From assembly GCA_902470915.1 (NCBI GenBank), contig CABRIB010000009.1, positions 1-33,035 of the forward strand: a stretch of DNA of 33,035 nt, given 5' to 3'. The position numbers and the translations under genes were made by a program. Each line of letters starts with the position of its first letter. Within the stretch, counting starts at the first letter, position 1. This document shows, in pieces, positions 15,532-23,410 of this stretch. The notes below the pieces were generated by a model. The model had not been told where the DNA came from, did no database searches, and saw only the letters and a list, made by a program, of their open reading frames with translations. Origin of the DNA: an uncultured Collinsella sp. Its GTDB lineage: Bacteria > Actinomycetota > Coriobacteriia > Coriobacteriales > Coriobacteriaceae.

Positions 15532-15856
15532 GGATGGTGTCCGCTCCTGGGTGGTTGGCGTGGCACGGTCAGTTGTCTGCAGTCATTTGTACCCAAAGAT
15601 GGTGGGTTTATGAGCTTGGATTGCGGGCGTGCGCATTTTCGACACGAGGCTGCGGCGTGTGCGACGCTGGTCGGGACGCTGGGCCAGACGGCGTGGCGTG
15701 AGCGGCGCGGGTTGACAGGCGTGCTCTGGCGACCGTTGACGGTATGCAACCCTTTCCAGCTTTATTGCAACGGAGTACAATGGATAACATTTAAGTTCAA
15801 CTTGAAGTTTTAGTTGTGGCTCCGGGCTTCGGCCGCAATGTAAAGAGAGGCGTTCC
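15532..15856. other. Divergent intergenic region
   Basis: About 325 bases between divergent genes, so it should hold two promoters. On the plus strand TACAAT at 15775-15780 is a possible -10 for the phosphatase gene, with no good -35; TTGACA occurs at 15712-15717 and TTGACG at 15735-15740 but at unsuitable spacing. I see no gene, RNA or repeat. Confidence 0.45.
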
Positions 15857-16696
15857 ATGGCGATCTATGTGACATCCGATGCTCACGGGCACGTGCGTGC
15901 GCTTGACGAGGCCCTGTCCAAGATTTCGCTGGCGTCCGACGATACCCTGTACGTGCTGGGCGACATGATCGATCGCGGACCCGATCCGGTTGGCGTTATT
16001 AAGCTCGTGCGCTCGCTACCCAACGCTCGCGTGCTCAAGGGCAATCACGAGCAGATCATGCTCGATGCCATCATTGGCCAAGATCCGCTCGATGCCGAGA
16101 CCTGGGATATCAACGGTGGCTGGACGACGCGCGAGCAGCTCAACGACATGGAATTTGAGGCATACGAGGAGCTCGTGCGATGGATGGCCGCGCTGCCGCT
16201 CTACGCGGTGGTCGAGACCGAGGAGCGCCCGTATCTGCTGGTACATGCTGGAATCGAGATGAAGGCGGCGCGCGCGTTTTTGCTTGAGCATGGCGTCGAT
16301 TGTGCCGATGGCGTTGGAGCGGTGGGTGCCGATCGCGAGCTGCTGCAGCAGATGCTCGCGGTACAGTCGTCCGATGACCTGCTGTGGATTCGTCACGGCT
16401 ATTGGGATGTGCCGACCGGGCTGCTTTCTGCCGAGGGTAAGGGCCCGGTCGTTGTGAGCGGTCACACGCCAACGGTGTCGCTCGGGCGTTATTGCGAGGT
16501 CGGTGGTCTTGCGGGGCTCGATGAGGAGTCGGGCCGCGGGCAGATTGTGCGCCTGGGCGGCGAGGATGCCGCCGGTGTGCCCGATCGCATCGACATCGAC
16601 TGCGCTGCCGCCACCGGCTCCGAGTTCGGTCGCGTGGGCATCCTGCGCCTGGACGACGGGGCGGAGTTCTACGCGAACATCAACCCGGGCGAATAA
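15857..16696 (+). CDS. PPP-family serine/threonine phosphatase or ApaH-like phosphoesterase
   Basis: A 279-residue calcineurin-like metallophosphoesterase. The two-metal site is complete: Asp8-x-His10, Gly-Asp36-x-x-Asp39-Arg, Gly-Asn63-His64-Glu, His130 (LVHAG) and His203 (SGHTP). The layout matches bacterial PrpA/PrpB-type protein phosphatases and ApaH-like enzymes, which hydrolyse phosphoproteins or diadenosine tetraphosphate; the sequence does not settle which. The C-terminal 70 residues form a beta-rich extension ending in EFYANINPGE. The ATG follows AAAGAGAGGCGTTCC. Stands alone, followed by two GGGACGGGG repeats. Confidence 0.85.
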   Translation: MAIYVTSDAHGHVRALDEALSKISLASDDTLYVLGDMIDRGPDPVGVIKLVRSLPNARVLKGNHEQIMLDAIIGQDPLDAETWDINGGWTTREQLNDMEFEAYEELVRWMAALPLYAVVETEERPYLLVHAGIEMKAARAFLLEHGVDCADGVGAVGADRELLQQMLAVQSSDDLLWIRHGYWDVPTGLLSAEGKGPVVVSGHTPTVSLGRYCEVGGLAGLDEESGRGQIVRLGGEDAAGVPDRIDIDCAAATGSEFGRVGILRLDDGAEFYANINPGE

Positions 16697-16715
16697 TCGG
16701 TGCAAGGGGTAGCTA

Positions 16716-16795
16716 ATTTGGGACGGGGCTTATTTGACTACTTTTGCCCTTCTGCCCGCTAATTGATTTCTCTGGGACGGGGATTAAATAATCAT
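16716..16795 (+). repeat. Two GGGACGGGG repeats
   Basis: AATTTGGGACGGGGCTTATTT (about 16715-16735) and TCTCTGGGACGGGGATTAAA (16769-16788) share the core TGGGACGGGG followed by a short AT-rich stretch. The second copy is flanked by TGATT and AATCA (16764-16768 and 16790-16794), a weak stem with the core in the loop, the same arrangement as the third copy at 29508-29543. Confidence 0.6.
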
Positions 16796-16810
16796 TTGGC
16801 TGCCCGCCGG

Positions 16811-16933
16811 CTAAGTGAGTAGACTTTTTTGGAAATGCCGAGCACCCAACATATTTGCCTCAATAAAACCGCAGGTCACAGACTTGTGCTCTGTTGGTGT
16901 GGTCGGGGATTCGGTAAAAGTCTACTCACTTAG
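16811..16933. repeat. 123-bp near-palindrome with 18-bp perfect terminal inverted repeats
   Basis: CTAAGTGAGTAGACTTTT (16811-16828) and AAAAGTCTACTCACTTAG (16916-16933) are perfect reverse complements. Inside them a second imperfect pair, CCGAGCACCCAACA (16838-16851) and TGTTGGTGTGGTCGG (16892-16906), continues the stem and leaves a 40-base centre with no ORF. The whole unit could fold as one long hairpin. It lies between convergent genes. It may be a MITE or REP-type element, a bidirectional terminator, or an RNA. Confidence 0.75.
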
Positions 16934-17012
16934 TTTTGCGTGATGAATATTGTCCGCAACGAGACCCCAGCCGGGGTGATTCCATCGCAAATTCCGGTGA
17001 CCGGGCAGCTAA

Positions 17013-18596
17013 TTAGGCGCCGTATGGGTTGCGGTCGCGTTCTATGCGTTGGCGGATGTGGGCGTACTCGATAATCAGTAGCACCAGGAGTAGGGCCATG
17101 ATGGCTAGGTAGCTCACCACAGCGCCCATCAGACCCAGCAGCTTAATCAAGATCACCGGCAGCACCACGCTTACGGCGAAGCAGATCAGGTAGATCTTGG
17201 TGACGTCTCCAGCGTGGCGTAGCACCGTGATGATGGCGTAGATAAAGTCGATGGCCGCGGTGACGCCGCCGGCGACGACCATCAGCAACGCCAGCGTACG
17301 GTAGCGCTCAAAGCTGAGGCCGTACATAAAGCTCATGAGGGGAATACCGGGACCTGCCATAAATGCGGCGCACACGCCGGTGATGGCCACGATCAGCGCC
17401 ATAACGGCAACAATAATCAGGTCAAAGCGACGACGCTTGCGAGGATTAGCCCAAATGCTCGACAAGCGCAGGAGCTGCGGTTTATAGATAAATCCAATGC
17501 TCAACAGAATAGCCTGCGCCGGAAAGAACAGGGCATTAAAGTACAGCTGATATTTGTATGCCAGCGCGCCTTCCATCACAAACTTGGGCATGCTCTCAAT
17601 TAGGTTGAACAGGAACAGTGCACCAAAGAGCGGGGCGCACTGGACAAACAGGTGGCCGACCTCGCGCAGGCTCACGCGGCGCGATTTTTCGGTCTCGAGC
17701 AGGGCAAGCGGCGCGGTGACCAGCACGAGCGAGGCGATCGCGGCGATGCCCATGGCCATGGCCGCGATGGGCATGCTGCGCGTGAGGAACAGCGCCGCGC
17801 TAAAGACCACGATGACGCCGATGGAGCGCAGCGTTTGGCTCATGCCAGCCAGGTAGAGCTTGTCGGCCTGCTGCAGGCGGCCTTCGTACACGTCGGCGAC
17901 GCCGTCGATGACCTTATACAGGTAGACGCCCAGGCCGATCGTCGCCATTTGCGCGTCATAGCCGCGGGCGCTGCTATACATGAGGCCGCAGCCTAGGGCG
18001 AGCGCTCCGCAGATCCAACGATTGAGCTGGTAGGAGGCGAAGGACGTCTTTTCGTCGATGTCCGAGACCTGGAAATTGCGCACGCCGTAGTTGCATGCGA
18101 TCATGATGAGCGTGCCGGTGACAAAGGCGATGGAGAACTTGCCGGCTTCTTCGGCGCCCACGAGCTGTGTGGACACGATGGTGAGCAGCGGAAACGCCAA
18201 GCCCCACACGGCGGTGCCGAGAGCGTTCCAAAGGTAATCGCGGCGGGTGGCGTGCTCCTCGTATTCCGCTTCCTGCATGGAGAAGCCGCCGCCGTAGACG
18301 GCACCGAGCAGACGGTTCCACCAAGCGTTGACCATGCGGCGGACGGGGCCGGGCTCCCGATCGCGTTCGCGCCGGCGACGGCGCGTGGCCTGGCTGCTAT
18401 CGGGCCCGCCGGCGTTGCGCTGACTCAGCTCCTGGATGCGTGCGAGCTCCTCGGCGGTGTGCGAGGCGGGGAACAGGCCGTTCTCGATGCGTCCGCCCTG
18501 GGCCCTTGCGGTGCCGCTGCCCGCTACGGCGGGGTCGGCGACGCCGTTGCGGCGGGCGATGGCGCGGCGAATGCTATCGAGGGGCGTGATGCTCAA
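17013..18596 (-). CDS. Polysaccharide/lipid-linked sugar flippase-like membrane protein (MOP superfamily)
   Basis: A protein of about 527 residues with a long polar, Arg-rich cytosolic head (first 120 residues, including an RRRRRERDRE run) and about 12-14 transmembrane helices, like Wzx/MurJ-type polysaccharide exporters that flip lipid-linked sugars. LWNALGTAVWGLAFPLLTIVSTQLVGAEEAGKFSIA is the usual first-helix region of the family. An in-frame GTG at 18635 extends the ORF, but it overlaps the likely -10 TATACT. I prefer the TTG at 18596, which has AGAAAGGACC 7 bases in front, the same layout as other genes here. The cargo (capsule, teichoic or other glycan) is unknown. No glycosyltransferase lies next to it. 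Confidence 0.75.
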   Translation of the reverse strand: MSITPLDSIRRAIARRNGVADPAVAGSGTARAQGGRIENGLFPASHTAEELARIQELSQRNAGGPDSSQATRRRRRERDREPGPVRRMVNAWWNRLLGAVYGGGFSMQEAEYEEHATRRDYLWNALGTAVWGLAFPLLTIVSTQLVGAEEAGKFSIAFVTGTLIMIACNYGVRNFQVSDIDEKTSFASYQLNRWICGALALGCGLMYSSARGYDAQMATIGLGVYLYKVIDGVADVYEGRLQQADKLYLAGMSQTLRSIGVIVVFSAALFLTRSMPIAAMAMGIAAIASLVLVTAPLALLETEKSRRVSLREVGHLFVQCAPLFGALFLFNLIESMPKFVMEGALAYKYQLYFNALFFPAQAILLSIGFIYKPQLLRLSSIWANPRKRRRFDLIIVAVMALIVAITGVCAAFMAGPGIPLMSFMYGLSFERYRTLALLMVVAGGVTAAIDFIYAIITVLRHAGDVTKIYLICFAVSVVLPVILIKLLGLMGAVVSYLAIMALLLVLLIIEYAHIRQRIERDRNPYGA

Positions 18597-18624
18597 AGCG
18601 GGGTCCTTTCTATTGCTGCGCTCT

Positions 18625-18630
18625 AGTATA
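18625..18630 (-). promoter_or_regulatory. Likely -10 element of the flippase gene
   Basis: TATACT on the minus strand (18630-18625) would give a start near 18618, about 22 bases before the preferred TTG start and downstream of the alternative GTG at 18635. The -35 is weak. Confidence 0.4.
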
Positions 18631-18776
18631 GACACCGCGGTGTTCGCTCGTGTTTTTGAACGGATTGTTCAATAATTTCGGCGGGCGGCTGTAATTTGTC
18701 GGTAAACGTGCGGTATCCTGTTGAAGTTTTGTGACACCCCCGATGCCGCCCACGCGGTACCAAGGAGCTTCTACCT

Positions 18777-20348
18777 ATGGACGTCGCCGCATTCTTACTG
18801 GCTCTTGTGCCGATTATTTGGCTGGTCGTGATGCTGCTGTGCTTTAAATGGCCAGCTTGGAAGGCCGCTATCGGATCGTTTGTCCTTTCGTGCTTGCTTG
18901 CCTTCGCATGGTGGCACCTGCCGGCAGCGCAGATCGCGACCGCCTCGCTCGAAGGTTTTTTGATGGCTCTGTGGCCCATCGTCCTGGTGATCATCGCCGC
19001 GGTGTTCACGTATAACCTGTGCGTTCGTACGGGCGCCATGGACGTGATCGGCAGCATGATCACCTCCATCAGCAGCGACCGCCGTCTGCTGGCGCTGCTC
19101 GTGGCTTGGTGCTTCGGTGGCTTTATGGAGGGCATGGCCGGCTTCGGTACCGCTGTCGCCATTCCCGCCGGCATGCTCGCGGGCCTGGGCTTTGAGGCCG
19201 TGCCTGCCGTGCTCATCTGCCTGCTGGCCAACGGCGTGCCCACGCCCTACGGCTCCATCGGCATCCCCACGGTGTCCGTTGCCGACCTTGTGGGTTTGGA
19301 TTCCCTTCACCTGGCGACCGTTCAGCTGGTGCAGCTCGCACCGTTCTTTGTGGTGATGCCGCTATTTATTGTGCTGGTTGCGGGCCGTGTTGCCGATGAC
19401 CAGGGCAATGCCGCGAGTGTGGGCGAGCGTCTGCACGGTGTTGCCGGCGTGGCGTTGCTCTCCGGCGTGTCGTTTGTCGGCGCGGCTCTGGTCGTTGCCA
19501 TGTTTGTGGGCCCCGAGCTGGCCGTGGTCGTAGGATCCATCGTTTCGCTCGCGCTGACAGCTGCGCTTGCCATGCGTGCCGAGAAGTCGGGGCATCTGGA
19601 CACACGCTTTCACATGAATATCGAGGCGGGGGAGAAGCTCACCGTTAAGTCGGCGCTTTCGGCCTGGTCGTGCTTCATCCTGATCTTTGTGTTGCTGCTG
19701 GGCACGTCTAACCTGGTGCCCGCCGTGCATGCTGCGCTCGCGCCGTTTGCGAGCCATGTGCAGGTGTATTGCGGTGAGAATCCCGGTATGCTTACGTTTT
19801 CGTGGATCAACACGCCAGGCGTCTGGATTTTCCTGGCGGCGTTTGTCGGCGGCGCCATTCAGGGTGCTTCGCCGCGCATGATGGGCGAGGTGCTGGCCGC
19901 GACCGTCAAGCAGATGATGCCGACGGTTATCACCATGCTTTCGGTGCTGGGCTGCGCCAAGGTGATGGGCTATGCCGGCATGATTTCGTCGATCAGTGCG
20001 TTCTGCATCGCCGTCGCCGGTGGGCTGTACCCGATTCTGGCTCCGTGGATCGGTGCGGTTGGTGCGTTTGTGACCGGCTCGGGCACGTCCTCGGGCATGC
20101 TGTTTGGCCCCATTCAGAGCCAGGCTGCCACTGCGCTGGGTGTGAGCGACTACTGGATGGTCGCATTGAACGCCCTGGGCGTCGCCGCCGGTAAGATGAT
20201 CTCGCCGCAGACCCTCGCCATTGGTCTTGCCGCCGTGCACGTGCGCGGTAAGGATGCCGAACTCCTGGGCGCCGTCCTGCCCTACGCTGCCGGCATGCTG
20301 GCCCTGATGAGCGCCATAGCCATGCTCGGCCAAAACCTGCCGCTGTAG
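18777..20348 (+). CDS. L-lactate permease (LctP/LldP family)
   Basis: A 523-residue inner-membrane carrier of the lactate permease family, predicted to import L-lactate (or glycolate) with protons, or export it during fermentation. It has about 12-14 helices and family landmarks: WPIVLVIIAAVFTYNLCVRTGAMDVI near 65-90, GGFMEGMAGFGTAVAIPAGMLAGLGF near 115-140, LLANGVPTPYGSIGIP near 150-165, and a late GSGTSSGMLFGPIQ segment near 436-449. Family length is 500-560, so it is complete. The ATG follows AAGGAG. No lactate dehydrogenase gene is adjacent. The stop codon touches the stem of the 20350-20405 hairpin, which probably ends transcription. Confidence 0.92.
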   Translation: MDVAAFLLALVPIIWLVVMLLCFKWPAWKAAIGSFVLSCLLAFAWWHLPAAQIATASLEGFLMALWPIVLVIIAAVFTYNLCVRTGAMDVIGSMITSISSDRRLLALLVAWCFGGFMEGMAGFGTAVAIPAGMLAGLGFEAVPAVLICLLANGVPTPYGSIGIPTVSVADLVGLDSLHLATVQLVQLAPFFVVMPLFIVLVAGRVADDQGNAASVGERLHGVAGVALLSGVSFVGAALVVAMFVGPELAVVVGSIVSLALTAALAMRAEKSGHLDTRFHMNIEAGEKLTVKSALSAWSCFILIFVLLLGTSNLVPAVHAALAPFASHVQVYCGENPGMLTFSWINTPGVWIFLAAFVGGAIQGASPRMMGEVLAATVKQMMPTVITMLSVLGCAKVMGYAGMISSISAFCIAVAGGLYPILAPWIGAVGAFVTGSGTSSGMLFGPIQSQAATALGVSDYWMVALNALGVAAGKMISPQTLAIGLAAVHVRGKDAELLGAVLPYAAGMLALMSAIAMLGQNLPL

Positions 20349-20349
20349 T

Positions 20350-20405
20350 CGGCACTTAGGGACGTTCCTTATGTGCCGGCACTTTGGGAACGTCCCTAAG
20401 TGCCG
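20350..20405. repeat. GGGACGTTCC hairpin repeat after the lactate permease
   Basis: CGGCACTTAGGGACGTTCC (20350-20368) pairs perfectly with GGAACGTCCCTAAGTGCCG (20387-20405), a 19-bp stem; the 18-base loop itself repeats GTGCCGGCAC. It begins 2 bases after the stop codon. The GGGAC core recalls the other two repeat groups. No T tract follows, so it is more REP-like than a standard terminator. Confidence 0.7.
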
Positions 20406-20445
20406 GCATCCGGGGGCGCTCCTTGAATGTTGCCTGTTCAAGAGT

Positions 20446-20489
20446 GTTCCCAATGACTAGGCGTTTAAAAACGTCCCCAACGACTAGGC
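20446..20489 (+). repeat. Tandem 17-base direct repeat
   Basis: GTTCCCAATGACTAGGC (20446-20462) and GTCCCCAACGACTAGGC (20473-20489) are identical at 15 of 17 positions and start 27 bases apart. They lie 137 bases before the pckA start. They may be a second half of the adjacent repeat element or operators of pckA. Confidence 0.55.
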
Positions 20490-20626
20490 CGCTTGCGTGC
20501 GATTTTTGACCGTTGGGCGGGCGCTTCGCCGTTGCCGCAAAAACGGTTTTGCATATCGGGTACAACGGGCTTTACGTGAGTAAAGTGTGCGCCGCGTCCA
20601 CGTGTCGCGCTTTTAAAGGAGGCCCC

Positions 20627-22297
20627 ATGCCCGGTGTTACCCCCGCAGAAGTTCTGTCCAACTTTGGCATCACGCTGGTCGAAGATCCCGCCGAGAACCA
20701 GCCCCGCCTGCTGGTTGACCTGCCGGCAGCCGAGCTCGTCGAGCATGCGATTCGCCGCGAAGAGGGCCGTATGGCCTCCAACGGTGCACTCGTGATCGAG
20801 ACGGGGGAGCGTACCGGACGTTCGCCCAACGACCGCTTTATCGTCGACACGCCCGACGTGCACGACAAGATTGCCTGGGGTGCCGTCAACCGCCCGCTGT
20901 CCGTCGAAAGCTACGAGGTCATCAAAGCCGGCATCGTCGACTATCTCAACGAGCGCGATGTGTTCGTCACCCGCGGTATGGCCGGCGCCGATCGTAACCA
21001 TACGCGTCGCCTGCTTGTCGCCTGCGAGCGTGCCAGCCAGGCGCTCTTTATTAAGCAGATGCTCGCCCGCCCGCTCGCTCGCGAAATCGCGCGCACCGGC
21101 GAGCCGGACTTCTGCGTCCTTGCCGCGCCAGGTTACCAGTGTGACCCCGCCATCAAGGGCCTCAACTCCAGCGCCGCGGTGGTCATCAACTTCCAGGAGC
21201 GCGTGATTCTGGTCGCGGGCACCGGCTACTCCGGTGAGATCAAAAAGTCCATCTTCAGCGTCATGAATTACCTGCTGCCCGTCGAGGATGACGTACTGCC
21301 CATGCATTGCTCGGCCAGCATGGATCCCGTCACGCACGAGACCGCGGTGTTCTTTGGCCTGTCGGGCACCGGCAAGACCACGCTTTCGGCCAACCCCACG
21401 CGCCTGCTTATCGGCGACGACGAGCACGGCTGGTCCGATATGGGCATCTTTAACGTCGAGGGCGGCTGCTACGCCAAGTGCGAGGGCCTGGACGCGTTCC
21501 ACGAGCCCGAGATTTTCAACGCCGTTCGCTTTGGCGCCATCTGTGAAAACGTGGTACTCGATGAGAATCGCAAGCCCAACTACGACGACGTCTCGATTAC
21601 GCACAATACGCGCGTGGCCTACCCCGTCGAGCATATCCCCAACGCGTGGACCAAGGGCATGGGTACCACCCCGAGCGTCGTGCTGTTTTTGACCTGCGAC
21701 GCCTTTGGCGTGCTGCCGCCTATCTCACGCCTGACGGCCGATGCCGCCATGTACCACTTTGTGACGGGCTTTACGGCCAAGATCCCCGGCACCGAGGTCG
21801 GCGTCACCGAGCCCACGCCCACGTTCTCTTCGCTGTTCGGCGAGCCGTTTATGCCGCTCGACCCCATGGTTTACGCCAAGATGCTTGGCGAGCGCATTGC
21901 CGACGGCCGCACGCGCGTGTACCTGGTCAACACCGGCTGGATTGGCGGCGGCTACGGCGTGGGTCATCGCATCGAGCTGGCCTACACGCGCTCGCTGGTC
22001 GCTCGCGCCCTCGACGGTACCATCGAGGACAGCGAGTTTGTGCACGACGATATCTTTAACGTTGACATTCCCACTACGTGCCACGGTGTGCCCGACGGCA
22101 TCCTGGTGCCGCGCCAGTACTGGCAGAGCACCGCGCGCTACGACGAGGCAGCGCACAACCTGGCCGTGATGTTCGAGGAGAACTTCGAGAAGAAGTACTC
22201 GCATCTGCCCGAGTCCGTAAAGGCCGCCGGCCCGCACGCTCAGGTGCCCGCCGAGGCCCGTCATCGCGGCCGCGGCCTGCTGGGACTCCGCCACTAG
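20627..22297 (+). CDS. pckA: Phosphoenolpyruvate carboxykinase (ATP)
   Basis: A 556-residue cytosolic enzyme interconverting oxaloacetate and PEP with ATP/ADP. In anaerobes it often runs toward oxaloacetate to feed succinate formation. The P-loop GLSGTGKTT is at 244-252 with kinase motif LIGDDEH at 261-267, the substrate-binding RTGRSPNDRF at 62-71, the signature NYLLPVEDDVLPMHCSAS near 214-231, and a late NTGW motif. Length is slightly above the usual 530-540 because of the tail after KKYSHLPESVKAAGP. The ATG follows AAAGGAGG. Followed by hairpin repeat R2, which probably acts as its terminator. Confidence 0.96.
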   Translation: MPGVTPAEVLSNFGITLVEDPAENQPRLLVDLPAAELVEHAIRREEGRMASNGALVIETGERTGRSPNDRFIVDTPDVHDKIAWGAVNRPLSVESYEVIKAGIVDYLNERDVFVTRGMAGADRNHTRRLLVACERASQALFIKQMLARPLAREIARTGEPDFCVLAAPGYQCDPAIKGLNSSAAVVINFQERVILVAGTGYSGEIKKSIFSVMNYLLPVEDDVLPMHCSASMDPVTHETAVFFGLSGTGKTTLSANPTRLLIGDDEHGWSDMGIFNVEGGCYAKCEGLDAFHEPEIFNAVRFGAICENVVLDENRKPNYDDVSITHNTRVAYPVEHIPNAWTKGMGTTPSVVLFLTCDAFGVLPPISRLTADAAMYHFVTGFTAKIPGTEVGVTEPTPTFSSLFGEPFMPLDPMVYAKMLGERIADGRTRVYLVNTGWIGGGYGVGHRIELAYTRSLVARALDGTIEDSEFVHDDIFNVDIPTTCHGVPDGILVPRQYWQSTARYDEAAHNLAVMFEENFEKKYSHLPESVKAAGPHAQVPAEARHRGRGLLGLRH

Positions 22298-22312
22298 CGT
22301 CGCCTCAGACCC

Positions 22313-22353
22313 AAAACCACCACAAAGGGGACAGGCACCTTTGTGGTGGTTTT
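22313..22353. repeat. Hairpin repeat R2 (CCTGTCC family), likely pckA terminator
   Basis: AAAACCACCACAAAGG (22313-22328) and CCTTTGTGGTGGTTTT (22338-22353) form a perfect 16-bp stem with loop GGACAGGCA. T4 ends the right arm. The last two Ts are also the first bases of the -35 of the next promoter. Confidence 0.9.
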
Positions 22354-22380
22354 GCTCGCGCGGATGACTCAGGTTACAAT
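22352..22380 (+). promoter_or_regulatory. Promoter of the B3/4-domain gene or its leader RNA
   Basis: TTGCTC (22352-22357) and TACAAT (22375-22380) are separated by 17 bases. Start expected near 22387, giving a leader of about 135 bases before the ATG at 22521. Confidence 0.6.
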
Positions 22381-22386
22381 ACGCCT

Positions 22387-22520
22387 GACATATCGCCCCC
22401 TTCTCCGGATGGGGGCAGCGTAAGCGCTCTTGTGGCGGCACCGTAGGACTTTGAAGGTGGCCGTCGTAAGGGCGCTTTTTAGGTGCCCTCGCTCGGGCGC
22501 GCACAATGAAGGGAGAGCGT
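22387..22520 (+). ncRNA. Structured leader with terminator and competing hairpin (attenuator or small RNA candidate)
   Basis: Three elements follow the promoter. Hairpin 1: GCCCCC (22395-22400) with GGGGGC (22411-22416). Hairpin 2: AAGCGCTCTT (22422-22431) with AAGGGCGCTT (22468-22477, one G-U), extended inside by GGCGGCACC against GGTGGCCGTC with one bulge, and followed by TTTTT: a credible intrinsic terminator. Hairpin 3: GGGCGC (22470-22475), the terminator's own 3' arm, can instead pair with GTGCCC (22483-22488). Hairpins 2 and 3 exclude each other, as in riboswitches and attenuators. It matches no riboswitch class I know. If always terminated it would be a ~95-nt small RNA. Confidence 0.4.
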
Positions 22521-23240
22521 ATGAAGAGCTTTATTGCCGAGGATTCATTCTGGGAGCTGTTTCCGCGGGCAGCGGTCGGCGTTGTGGTTGTGAAGGGCAT
22601 GAAGCCCGCGGCTCAGATTCCTCAAGAGGACGTGGATGCGATTGCGGCGTTGCTCGACCGCGCCAATATCGACGCGGAGCGTCATCTGACCAGCGATACT
22701 ATCAGCGAGAATGCGCCGGTTAAGGCTTGGCGTGACGCGTACCGGCTGTTCAAGACTAAAAAGGGCGCGCGTTGCTCAGTTGAGAACCTGCTCAAGCGCG
22801 TGCTCAAAGGCAAGCCGGTCGGCCACATCACGCCGGCGGTGGATATCTACAACACGATTTCGTTGACTTATGCGTTGCCCGTTGGCGGTGAGGATTTGCA
22901 TGCTATTGAGGGCAATCTGCGCCTGGCGGTGACCGACGGCGGCGACGCGTTCTTGCCGCTTGGCGAGGAGGCGGATGATCCGACGCTGCCCGGTGAGCTT
23001 GCCTATATCGATGATGCGGGCGCCGTCTGCCGTTGTTGGAACTGGCGCGATGGCGTTCGAACGGCGCTGTCCGATGATTCGGCGGACGCATTTCTGGCGA
23101 TTGAGTGCGTGGAGCCCGAGCGGATGGGGGATTGCCAGGCTGCCATCGATCGCTTGGCCGAGCTGCTCGAGCGCTATCTGGGAGCGACGGTTGTCATTAA
23201 GACGCTTGTGACCCGCGACAATCCTTGCGTGGAGCTGTAG
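22521..23240 (+). CDS. B3/B4 tRNA-binding-domain protein (stand-alone)
   Basis: A 239-residue protein of the B3/4 family, the fold that carries the editing site of phenylalanyl-tRNA synthetase beta chains. Visible signature segments are HLTSDTISENAPVKAWRDAYRLF near 55-77, SVENLLKRVLKGKPVGHITPAVDIYNTISLTYALPVGGEDL near 87-127, and a C-terminal RYLGA strand. Stand-alone members may deacylate mischarged tRNA or act on free aminoacyl compounds; the function is not established. The ATG at 22521 has GGGAGAGCGT in front; an ATG 15 bases earlier would overlap that site. It is preceded by a structured leader and followed by hairpin repeat R3. Confidence 0.8.
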   Translation: MKSFIAEDSFWELFPRAAVGVVVVKGMKPAAQIPQEDVDAIAALLDRANIDAERHLTSDTISENAPVKAWRDAYRLFKTKKGARCSVENLLKRVLKGKPVGHITPAVDIYNTISLTYALPVGGEDLHAIEGNLRLAVTDGGDAFLPLGEEADDPTLPGELAYIDDAGAVCRCWNWRDGVRTALSDDSADAFLAIECVEPERMGDCQAAIDRLAELLERYLGATVVIKTLVTRDNPCVEL

Positions 23241-23266
23241 CGGCGCCTAGAACCTATTGATGTCAC

Positions 23267-23307
23267 AAACCACCACAAAGGTGCCTGTCCCCTTTGTGGT
23301 GGTTTTT
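23267..23307. repeat. Hairpin repeat R3 (CCTGTCC family), likely terminator
   Basis: AAACCACCACAAAGG (23267-23281) and CCTTTGTGGTGGTTT (23291-23305) form a perfect 15-bp stem with loop TGCCTGTCC, the reverse complement of the R2 loop, and end in TTTTT (23303-23307). It lies 27 bases after the B3/4 gene. Confidence 0.9.
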
Positions 23308-23410
23308 ATGTTGATGGGTTAACAAATGGGGTATTTGGGTACGGGTGTCGCCTTATGCGACTAAGATGTTTACCCGTTAGCATTATGCAAGCGAAAGGCG
23401 GTCGTCTCCC

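Noticed and set aside
18597..18635. GTG start extending the flippase by 13 residues
   Set aside because: It coincides with the TATACT -10 and lacks a ribosome site; the TTG at 18596 has AGAAAGGACC correctly placed.
22387..22481. Signal recognition particle (4.5S) RNA
   Set aside because: CCGGATGGGGGCAGC resembles the SRP tip, but the GGUCAGG partner strand and the end-to-end pairing are missing, and the hairpin pairs differently.
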